From contig JASEHO010000058.1 of assembly GCA_030018505.1 (NCBI GenBank), forward strand, positions 1-9,163: a stretch of 9,163 nucleotides of DNA. The letters run 5' to 3'. This document shows positions 1 through 4,686 of the stretch, one piece after another (position 1 is the stretch's first letter; the number at the start of each line of letters is the position of its first letter). Position numbers and translations under genes: made by a program. The notes beneath the pieces were generated by a model. The model made no database searches and had not been told where the DNA came from. It saw nothing but the letters and a program-made list of their open reading frames with translations. Origin of the DNA: a bacterium (GTDB lineage Bacteria; UBA9089; UBA9088; JAGUXG01).

Positions 1-29
1 TTTGCAATGAATTCCCTTTTTACTTAGTT

Positions 30-57
30 GTTGCTTCACCTGGCTAAATAGTTGCTT
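30..57 (+). repeat. Pair of 7-bp direct repeats upstream of nikR
   Basis: GTTGCTT occurs at 30-36 and again at 51-57, 21 bp apart, about two helical turns and therefore on the same DNA face. This sits just before the nikR SD. It could be an operator half-site pair, but it does not resemble the E. coli NikR palindrome (GTATGA-N16-TCATAC), and 7-bp repeats can arise by chance. Confidence 0.2.
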
Positions 58-75
58 GGAGACGGAGGTTAATAG

Positions 76-510
76 ATGAAACTAGTTCGCTTTGGTGTAT
101 CGTTGGAAGATGTGCTTCTGGCAAGGTTTGATAGTTATCAAAAAGAAAAAGGCTATCCTACAAGGTCCAAAGCCATCTCTGACCTGATAAAAGAGGCTTT
201 GGTCAAAGAAGAATGGGCAGGACATGGAAGTGTTGCTGGGACTGTCACCTTAATCTATGATCATCATAGACGGGAATTGGTAAATAAGCTGACTGATATC
301 CAACACGACTTTTATAAAACAATCATCTCCTCCCAGCATATTCATTTGGACCATAATAATTGCTTAGAGGTAGTTGTAGTAAAAGGAAAGCCAGAAGAGA
401 TTAAGAGTCTTGCCAATAAACTGAAGTCTGTAAAGGGCGTCAAGCACTCTGCTTTGACTATGACTACAACTGAAAAGGAGACTTCGGGTTGCCCTTTAGA
501 TAAGGAGTAG
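76..510 (+). CDS. nikR: Nickel-responsive transcriptional regulator NikR
   Basis: The 144-residue product matches NikR over its whole length. Residues 1-45 form the ribbon-helix-helix DNA-binding domain (strand at about 3-9, then two helices containing GYPTRSKAISDLI). Residues 55-135 form the ACT-like nickel-binding and tetramerisation domain. The four residues that correspond to the square-planar nickel site are present: H77, H88, H90 and C96, in the contexts QHDFY, HIHLDHNNC and CLEV. Known NikR proteins repress nickel uptake genes when nickel is abundant. A strong SD (GGAGG, 64-68) lies 7 nt before the ATG and fixes the start. No nickel transporter or nickel enzyme gene is visible here, so its targets are unknown; the upstream neighbour is outside the window. 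The tail after residue 135, with a lone Cys near the end (SGCPLDKE), extends slightly past the E. coli protein. Confidence 0.93.
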   Translation: MKLVRFGVSLEDVLLARFDSYQKEKGYPTRSKAISDLIKEALVKEEWAGHGSVAGTVTLIYDHHRRELVNKLTDIQHDFYKTIISSQHIHLDHNNCLEVVVVKGKPEEIKSLANKLKSVKGVKHSALTMTTTEKETSGCPLDKE

Positions 511-574
511 GAATATTGATTTAAACAATCCTAATTTGAGCTTATGCCTTTGAACTTGAGCCAATTAGTTTAAG

Positions 575-600
575 AAAACCTCAGATTTTACGGGTTTTAT
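575..600 (+). terminator. Weak candidate terminator downstream of nikR
   Basis: AAAACC (575-580) can pair with GGTTTT (593-598) around a 12-nt loop, and the right arm continues into ATTTT. The stem is short and AT-rich, so termination would be weak. It is the only hairpin with a T-rich tail close to the nikR stop. Confidence 0.25.
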
Positions 601-621
601 TTTAAGATTTGCCAAAGTTAG
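601..621 (-). repeat. Intergenic motif TAACTTTGGCAAA, copy 1
   Basis: On the minus strand this reads CTAACTTTGGCAAATCTTAA. It shares 13 identical bases (TAACTTTGGCAAA) with 6846-6858 and the core TTGGCAAA with 3555-3562. All three copies are intergenic and stand next to an inverted repeat. Confidence 0.4.
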
Positions 622-676
622 GGTTAAACCTGATCACAGGGCTTAGAACCTTAAATAATAAAAAATATAAGTGCGT

Positions 677-698
677 CCTGGGGGATAGCTCCCCCAGG
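677..698 (-). terminator. Strong 9-bp hairpin, likely terminator of the minus-strand unit
   Basis: CCTGGGGGA (677-685) pairs perfectly with TCCCCCAGG (690-698) across a 4-nt loop. Read on the minus strand, the hairpin is followed after about 8 nt by a T-rich stretch (TATATTTTTTATT). It lies downstream of the truncated radical SAM gene and would end the MFS/radical SAM transcript. The gap between stem and T-run is longer than in a classical intrinsic terminator. Confidence 0.45.
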
Positions 699-795
699 GT
701 TTGCCCTGCCTTAGGCAAAGTAAGTAAGCTTGCAATAGCCGCAGCCACTGCGACCGCCCATATCAAATAACCATCCTTTGGCACCTATAGGCAGA
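699..795. other. Hairpin-rich segment replacing the 3' half of the radical SAM gene
   Basis: Several small self-complementary pieces lie close together: TTTGCC/GGCAAA (700-705/714-719), CGCAG-CCA-CTGCG (740-752) and the palindrome CCTATAGG (785-792). The stretch is richer in G and C than its surroundings. A minus-strand reading frame of 60 codons with a GTG start runs through 784-602 but has no SD, no recognisable domain and a tail made of the terminator hairpin, so I do not call it a gene. The segment may be inserted repeat DNA or degraded gene remains. Confidence 0.35.
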
Positions 796-1306
796 AGCAG
801 TAGCGTATGCTTTCATTTTGTCTCACCTTCTTTTTAGTAACAACAAAACCTATTCCTGTCAATGTATTGACACTTTTTTCTAAAACAATCTGGGCAAATC
901 TTTTAAGATTTTCAGTGGCTAACAGAAAGGTTCCTTTACCTCTAATTTCATCGTTTGTTTTCTCTGTCGCTCCATCAATGCTTGCAAGCATTGAATCTAT
1001 CTTTAATTCCACCAGTGTTTGAGACACAAGAAGTGTTCCATTTGTAGTTACCATCACGGTAAATCCTCTATCCTTAAGAAACTTAATCAGAACTGGTAGG
1101 TCAGGATACATAAGGGGTTCCCCACCTATTAGAAGTACACGCCTAAACCCTCCATAATGAAGCTTTTCTGCCGTATCTAACGCTTCTTGTAAAGTTAAAG
1201 TTTTTCCTATGTCCTTCCTCTTTCCGTCATACTTCTCTGCATTGTAGCAATGGATACATTTCAGATTACAAGCAGAGGTAATATCCCAAATGAGTAACTT
1301 CTTCAT
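785..1306 (-). pseudogene. Truncated radical SAM enzyme (N-terminal half)
   Basis: The 173-residue frame carries the radical SAM signature C13-x3-C17-x2-C20 (ACNLKCIHCYN), which binds a [4Fe-4S] cluster and S-adenosylmethionine. Further barrel motifs follow in order: GGEPLMYPDL (SAM-binding GGE), VTTNGT and ASIDG. The family usually runs to 300-450 residues with further cluster-binding cysteines or a SPASM domain at the C-terminus. Here the frame ends soon after the fifth barrel strand (GFVVTKKK) with an unconvincing tail and a TAG at 785-787. An SD (AGGAGG, 1314-1319) overlaps the stop of the upstream MFS gene, so the two are co-transcribed. The opening LIWDITSACNLKC is typical of peptide-modifying (RiPP maturase) branches, but the exact subfamily is an inference. 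It is most likely a broken gene; a functional half-barrel is improbable. Confidence 0.75.
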
Positions 1307-1317
1307 ATTAGTACCTC

Positions 1318-2532
1318 CTATAAAACCTTTTTCTCTTCTCTGATTGGAAAAAAGGATGAAATAATCCCTATGATTGACATAAAGATTCCTGAAGCAAGAA
1401 ATAAAACCTTTGAGCCAAATATGCGAGCCAAGATTCCAGCCATTCCAGAAGCTATCATATTTGATGAACCAGAAACTGCACCAACTACACTAAATACCCT
1501 CCCTCTCTTTGAGTCTTCAACCTCTTCTTGAATGACAGTTCCACTGCAGATTCCCCACAATCCATTTGCAAATCCATTGATTACAAATAGCCCTAATCCG
1601 ACGACAAAAACAGGATTTAATACAAATAATGTTGAGTTTACACCACAGAGAATTACGGCAAATATGATGAGTTTTACCTTATCTATTCCTTGACCAATTC
1701 TGCCTCCAATGAGAGAACCAAGGATTATTCCCAGGGCATTGGCACTCATCAAAAAGCCAAACTCCTTTACACCTTTCTGTAAGACCTCATTGACAAAGAG
1801 AGGAAGCACTAAGTTTATTGTGCCGCCGGCTAACATCATTGCACAAAAGAGCAAGCAGATAAAAGAGATCACCCTGTTTCTTCTTATATAGATCAATCCA
1901 TCCTTTAATTCAGAGAAAAATCTTTGAGGAAGTCTTTTACTTTCTAAAGCCTCTTCTGCTGGGATATTCCAGATAGCCAATGCCGATAGAAAGAATGTAA
2001 CTGCATCTATAAAGAAGATTGATTTTATTCCAAAAAGACCTATAATTACTCCTCCAATAGCAGGTCCTATCAAATTCATAAATTCCCTTGTTGAGGTAAG
2101 AATAGAGTTGGCTACAAACAGTTCTTTTTTTTCAACAATATTTGGAATAAAAGCAGAATAGGCTGGAGAAAAGAAGATATCGGCTATGGAAACAAGAAAG
2201 GCTATGATGAATATCTGGTAAGTCGACTGAGTGAATGGAATGAGAAGAATGAGAAACCCTCTTATGAGGTCAGATAGGATCATTATATTTTTTCTCTTTA
2301 GTCTATCTACAAAAACCCCTGCAAATGGCCCAAGCAATACCTGTGGGGCGATACAAGAAAGCATCAGCCACATCATATTTATCTCTTTGGCTCCACCCGT
2401 AAACCATGCTATGAGTCCAATAAGAGCTATTGTAGTTAGACTATCTCCAAAGCAGGAGGTTGCTTGACCTATGCAAAGGAGAAAGAATCTCCTGTTTTTT
2501 AAGACCTTCCTATACCCTATCCTCTCTTCCAT
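1318..2532 (-). CDS. MFS transporter, macrolide-efflux-like exporter
   Basis: The 404-residue protein is strongly hydrophobic throughout, with about 12 membrane segments, as expected for the major facilitator superfamily. The N-terminus (LKNRRFFLLCIGQATSCFGD) is typical of the MFS_3/macrolide-efflux group. The loop between helices 2 and 3 holds the MFS motif A, G72-x3-D76-R77-x2-R80-K81. It probably sits in the inner membrane and exports a small molecule or peptide with the proton gradient. The substrate cannot be told from the sequence. Its stop overlaps the SD of the downstream radical SAM gene, which suggests export of a compound once made or modified by that enzyme. There is no SD before the ATG, and the start codon shares its CCATGG with the opposite-strand XRE remnant, so the normal upstream region may have been lost. 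Confidence 0.88.
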   Translation of the reverse strand: MEERIGYRKVLKNRRFFLLCIGQATSCFGDSLTTIALIGLIAWFTGGAKEINMMWLMLSCIAPQVLLGPFAGVFVDRLKRKNIMILSDLIRGFLILLIPFTQSTYQIFIIAFLVSIADIFFSPAYSAFIPNIVEKKELFVANSILTSTREFMNLIGPAIGGVIIGLFGIKSIFFIDAVTFFLSALAIWNIPAEEALESKRLPQRFFSELKDGLIYIRRNRVISFICLLFCAMMLAGGTINLVLPLFVNEVLQKGVKEFGFLMSANALGIILGSLIGGRIGQGIDKVKLIIFAVILCGVNSTLFVLNPVFVVGLGLFVINGFANGLWGICSGTVIQEEVEDSKRGRVFSVVGAVSGSSNMIASGMAGILARIFGSKVLFLASGIFMSIIGIISSFFPIREEKKVL

Positions 2533-2854
2533 GGTTTTTTATATCCAATATTAAGAAAACAACTTAATCTTACTCAAGAAAGGTTAGCAGAAAAAGTAGA
2601 TTTGGATTACAGGTCTATTGGAGCGATTGAGCGAGGAGAAAGGGGTGTTTCATTAGATAGTTTAGAAAGGATTGCAGCGACTTTAGATATATCTCCTGAT
2701 TTTTTTTGTTCACCCCTTTCAAGAAAAAGAGCTTGTCTCTGAAAAAGAGTTGATTGCTCAAGAGATTTTTTCTCTTCTAAAAGAGATGGAGGTAGAGCAT
2801 CTCAAAGCTATCTTAGGGATAGTCAAATTATCCACAAAGTTGTGGGGAATATAG
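2531..2854 (+). pseudogene. Broken XRE-family HTH transcriptional regulator
   Basis: In the frame of 2548, translation gives LRKQLNLTQERLAEKV, then IGAIERGERG and LDSLERIAATLDIS, the classic Cro/CI-type helix-turn-helix of about 55 residues. The frame is open but has no start codon with an SD. An ATG at 2531 is one nucleotide out of frame across a T-run. After SPDFF the frame ends at a TGA at 2740. Shifting by one base within the eight-T run at 2700-2707 restores a sensible continuation (HPFQEKELVSEKELIAQEI, then LLKEMEVEHLKAI) to a TAG at 2852-2854 that falls inside the G-rich tandem repeat. So the gene has lost its first residues and carries at least one frameshift. Homopolymer sequencing or assembly error is an alternative explanation for the shift. 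It faces away from the MFS gene, an arrangement typical of a local repressor. Confidence 0.75.
2548..2577 (-). promoter_or_regulatory. Candidate promoter for the MFS/radical SAM unit
   Basis: On the minus strand TTGAGT (2577-2572) and TAATAT (2553-2548) are separated by 18 bp. Transcription would begin about 9 nt before the MFS ATG, too short for an SD, and none is seen. The hexamers lie inside the XRE remnant. Each matches consensus at 4 of 6 positions, so chance is possible in AT-rich DNA. Confidence 0.3.
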
Positions 2855-2921
2855 GAATATAGGGGAATATAGGGAATATAGGGGGAATATAGGGAATATA
2901 GGGGGAATATAGGGGAATATA
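2844..2921 (+). repeat. G-rich tandem repeat, eight units of G(2-5)AATATA
   Basis: Eight head-to-tail copies of AATATA are preceded by G-runs of 4, 2, 4, 3, 5, 3, 5 and 4, and the array runs straight into GGGGACAG at 2922. Only the G-run length varies, as expected for slippage. The regularly spaced GGG+ tracts with 6-nt linkers could allow G-quadruplex formation on the plus strand. The first unit supplies the stop codon of the XRE remnant. Confidence 0.9.
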
Positions 2922-2990
2922 GGGGACAGCAAACCTATTTTCTTAATTCACCAATCTAATAAAAGAAAGAATAAAATGGTAACTGTCCCT
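2921..2990. repeat. GGGGACAG-type imperfect inverted repeat
   Basis: The left arm AGGGGACAGCAAACCTATTT begins at 2921. The right arm ends at 2990 and reads AGGGACAGTTACCATTTTAT on the opposite strand. GGGACAG and the ATTTT block match, with mismatches between. It resembles the palindromic REP-like or MITE-like sequences that end in GGGGACAG in many environmental bacterial genomes (family assignment is inference). The right arm lies inside the reading frame of the exported protein at 2948-3484. Confidence 0.6.
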
Positions 2991-3484
2991 ATTATAAATA
3001 TCTCAGTAGCCAACCCTAAGTCATTTTCAATCCTATCCTTGATGTAGTAATACTCCCAAGAGACAGTTAAGCCAAAGGAATCCTTGATGTTGCTCTTTAA
3101 GATACTGATGGTTTTATCATAGAAGGAGAAGGAGTATGCTTTGGGAAAGGCTCCGCTGTAGTTCAAATCCTTCTGCTGGTAGCTTATGTTTTTATACTGA
3201 TTCCAGTTGGCGCGGGTCAAGCCATATTTTAAGTCCTCAAAGGGCTGGAAAAAAAGGAAGGAGCCTTTATCAGTTGAAGCAGACCAATAAACAGGCACTT
3301 CAGCGAACCTTGCTGAAATTTCAGAGTTTGTTGCCCCATTTTCCACCCACGGGTTCTGGCTCCTATCTATCGCCAGCTTATAAGTATTCTGAAGCTCCTT
3401 CTGGCTCTGGTCTGTGGGTGCTATGGTGATTATTCCTGCAAAAGATAAGGCGGGAATAAGCAGGCTTAAGAATATCCCCTTCAT
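2948..3484 (-). CDS. Predicted exported protein of unknown function
   Basis: I do not recognise this 178-residue protein. It opens with a likely signal peptide: MKG, a hydrophobic stretch, and SFAG with probable cleavage after A16. Residues 17-155 are soluble, rich in Tyr, Phe, Trp, Asn and Lys, with no cysteine or obvious catalytic motif, suggesting a beta-rich periplasmic or surface domain. A second hydrophobic stretch closes the protein (about 160-178). From G166 onward the codons coincide with the right arm of the GGGACAG repeat (GTVTIL comes from GGGACAGTTACCATTTT), so the natural C-terminus may have been replaced by repeat insertion. There is no SD, but a good promoter is placed for leaderless transcription. 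It is flanked by repeats and stands alone on its strand. The N-terminal signal peptide and even composition support a real gene. Confidence 0.6.
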   Translation of the reverse strand: MKGIFLSLLIPALSFAGIITIAPTDQSQKELQNTYKLAIDRSQNPWVENGATNSEISARFAEVPVYWSASTDKGSFLFFQPFEDLKYGLTRANWNQYKNISYQQKDLNYSGAFPKAYSFSFYDKTISILKSNIKDSFGLTVSWEYYYIKDRIENDLGLATEIFIIGTVTILFFLLLDW

Positions 3485-3491
3485 ACCCTTA

Positions 3492-3520
3492 ACTCTACCC
3501 TTTTTCTATGGATTTGTCAA
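3492..3520 (-). promoter_or_regulatory. Promoter of the exported-protein gene, apparently leaderless
   Basis: On the minus strand a perfect -35 TTGACA (3520-3515) is followed after exactly 17 bp by TAGAGT (3497-3492, 4 of 6 to consensus). The expected start of transcription, about 7 nt downstream, coincides with the ATG at 3484. No SD is present between, so the mRNA would be leaderless. Confidence 0.5.
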
Positions 3521-3554
3521 GCAATTCTTGGTTGTATACCTAAATAAATCAGCC

Positions 3555-3566
3555 TTGGCAAAAATT
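3555..3566 (+). repeat. Intergenic motif TTGGCAAAAATT, copy 2
   Basis: These 12 bases are identical to 6851-6862, and both stand immediately to the left of an inverted repeat. A related copy is on the minus strand at 601-621. Confidence 0.4.
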
Positions 3567-3573
3567 TAGGCTT

Positions 3574-3668
3574 AAAAAGGGTTCAAGGGTAGAGGGGGAG
3601 ATGCGTCGAAAAGAAGGCGATACTAGAATTCTTGAAAGACTGTCCCCCCTTGAATCCTGGACCCCTTT
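3574..3668. repeat. Palindromic element upstream of the phosphatase gene
   Basis: The left side carries AAAAAGGGTTCAAGGG (3574-3589); the right side carries CCCTTGAA (3647-3654) and, further on, ACCCCTTTT (3660-3668). TTCAAGGG pairs exactly with CCCTTGAA, and AAAAGG with CCTTTT, leaving an unpaired TCCTGG block. G-rich AGAGGGGGAG (3591-3600) is also partly complementary to CTGTCCCCCC (3640-3649). Parts of the arms show a 7-nt rhythm (CCCTTGA, ATCCTGG, ACCCCTT). It lies between the two divergent promoters, and CTGTCCCC at 3640-3647 is the inverse of GGGGACAG at 2922-2929. Confidence 0.5.
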
Positions 3669-3722
3669 TATTCCCTATTTTTTTGTAAAGGCTGTTTTCA
3701 TTGGGTATATTACAATTTTTCT

Positions 3723-3751
3723 TTACTTTGGTCAACTATTTTAGCTAAAAT
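3723..3751 (+). promoter_or_regulatory. Candidate promoter of the histidine phosphatase gene
   Basis: TTTACT (3723-3728) and TAAAAT (3746-3751, 5 of 6 to consensus) are separated by 17 bp. Transcription would start near 3758, leaving about 7 nt before the ATG at 3765. There is no SD in the AGCAGCTGCA that precedes the ATG, so translation would be near-leaderless. Confidence 0.4.
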
Positions 3752-3764
3752 ATGAGCAGCTGCA

Positions 3765-4367
3765 ATGGAACTATATCTTATAAGGCATGGCGAATCAAAC
3801 TGGAACAGGATTGACCGTGTTCAGGGTCAGAGCAACCCACATTTGAGTAAAAGAGGAAAGGAGCAAGCAGAGAAAGTGGCAGAGAGGCTAAAAACCCTCT
3901 CCTTCTCTTTTCTTTATTCCTCTCATCTTGCAAGGGCGTATCAAACAGCAAAGGCTATCTCATCAAAAACCTGTCTGCCTATAAAAGTTGACCCGAACCT
4001 TTCTGAGATGCATCTTGGTGAGTGGGAAGGAAAGGACGGCAAAACCCTTTGGAAAGAGAATAAGACTTTTAGGGAATGGTTTAAGAAGACAGCGGAGATT
4101 TCACCTCCTTTTGGAGAAACGCTCTTTAAGTTTAGAGATAGGATAGACTCTGCATTCTCTGAACTAATAGCTTCTCATAAAAAGGAGGAGCGAGGCATTG
4201 TAGTCACTCATTCTGGAGCAATCAGCGTTTGGCTTGCCCATATTCTTTCAATGGATTACAATAAGATTTGGTCAATTCCAACCTCAAATGCCTCCATCAC
4301 CATCGTCAAGATTGCCAACCCGATATTTACTTTAATCTCATTTAATGATATAGCGCACCTTGTATAG
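3765..4367 (+). CDS. Histidine phosphatase family protein (phosphoglycerate mutase-like)
   Basis: The 200-residue protein begins with the family signature LIRHGESNWN, in which H8 is the phospho-accepting histidine and R7 contacts the phosphate. Other pocket residues appear in the expected places: R57 in SSHLARAYQTA, E81 in LSEMHLGEWEG (the usual acid/base) and H149 in VVTHSG. The length is normal for cofactor-independent-type phosphatases of this superfamily, which act in the cytoplasm on sugar phosphates, phosphoserine or alpha-ribazole phosphate. The substrate cannot be decided from the sequence. No cobalamin or glycolysis gene lies beside it, so the names cobC or gpmB are not justified. 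It appears to be a single-gene transcript with its own promoter. Confidence 0.9.
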   Translation: MELYLIRHGESNWNRIDRVQGQSNPHLSKRGKEQAEKVAERLKTLSFSFLYSSHLARAYQTAKAISSKTCLPIKVDPNLSEMHLGEWEGKDGKTLWKENKTFREWFKKTAEISPPFGETLFKFRDRIDSAFSELIASHKKEERGIVVTHSGAISVWLAHILSMDYNKIWSIPTSNASITIVKIANPIFTLISFNDIAHLV

Positions 4368-4407
4368 TCTTTCAGCCATGCCCATAAGCAATAGATAGAA
4401 CACCAGA

Positions 4408-4449
4408 GCACCAGTAAAGAATTTAACTGATACTCTTTTTGACTGGTGC
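4408..4449. other. Hairpin downstream of the phosphatase gene
   Basis: GCACCAGT (4408-4415) pairs perfectly with ACTGGTGC (4442-4449), and AAAGA/TCTTT can extend the stem with a bulge. It is not followed by a T-run on the plus strand, so it is at best a weak terminator or an mRNA-stabilising structure. CACCAG is also directly repeated at 4401-4406 and 4409-4414. I see no supported gene in 4368-4530. Confidence 0.35.
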
Positions 4450-4494
4450 ACTTTCTGTTACTTCAAATGATTCAAGTGTTACCAAAATCTTTTG

Positions 4495-4524
4495 TTGACG
4501 AAATCCAATAATTTCTCTTAAGAT
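4495..4524 (+). promoter_or_regulatory. Candidate promoter of the Cys4 protein-argF-hisD operon
   Basis: TTGACG (4495-4500, 5 of 6 to consensus) is followed after 18 bp by TAAGAT (4519-4524). The predicted transcription start falls at the ATG at 4531, and no SD is present, so the first gene would be read from a leaderless mRNA. No attenuator, T-box or arginine operator is evident in the short space. Confidence 0.4.
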
Positions 4525-4530
4525 ACTTTT

Positions 4531-4686
4531 ATGGGATTTATAAAGAAGATTATCCTGGCTATAAAAGGGTTATTTGGAAAATCTCCATCATTTCTCTGTG
4601 ATAGCTGTATGTTAGACTGGCGGGGTGCTTGTGATAATCCAGCCAGACCAAATGCCCAAAAGTGTCGTAATTACAAAAAGAGATGA
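4531..4686 (+). CDS. Small four-cysteine protein, translationally coupled to argF
   Basis: The 51-residue frame starts at the only ATG after an in-frame TAA (4519) and ends in a TGA that overlaps the argF start as ATGA. Residues 1-16 form a basic, hydrophobic, possibly amphipathic helix (GFIKKIILAIKGLFG). Residues 23-45 hold four cysteines, C23-x2-C26-x7-C34-x10-C45, in a context of FLCDSCMLDWRGAC and ARPNAQKC. This pattern suggests a small zinc-ribbon or metal-binding fold. The spacing, the Pro/Asn-rich connector and a basic end (NYKKR) argue for a real protein rather than chance coding. I do not recognise a named family with confidence. It has no SD; a promoter just upstream would make it leaderless. 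Its position at the head of the operon and tight coupling suggest a link with argF expression or function. Confidence 0.65.
   Translation: MGFIKKIILAIKGLFGKSPSFLCDSCMLDWRGACDNPARPNAQKCRNYKKR

Noticed and set aside
1..75. E. coli-type NikR operator upstream of nikR
   Set aside because: No GTATGA-N16-TCATAC-like palindrome is present; only a weak 7-bp direct repeat is seen.
602..784. Minus-strand 60-codon frame directly after the radical SAM stop (hydrophobic AVAVAAAIASLL start)
   Set aside because: It begins with GTG and no SD, has no recognisable family, and its second half is encoded by the terminator hairpin and the T-rich tail; more likely a chance frame in structured DNA.
807..1022. Plus-strand 71-codon frame opposite the radical SAM gene
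   Set aside because: It lies wholly antisense to a frame with clear radical SAM motifs and has no SD or domain.
2844..2921. Possible CRISPR array in the repeated GGGGAATATA units
   Set aside because: The units are 8-11 bp, contiguous and without spacers; this is a simple tandem repeat.
3136..3429. Plus-strand 97-codon frame opposite the exported-protein gene
   Set aside because: No SD or promoter and no recognisable domain, whereas the minus frame has a signal peptide and a well-placed promoter.
4388..4570. Minus-strand frame of about 47 codons ending SAPVKKSIS, looking like the tail of a protein
   Set aside because: It has no start codon after the preceding stop, overlaps the better-supported Cys4 gene and its promoter, and matches no family I recognise.
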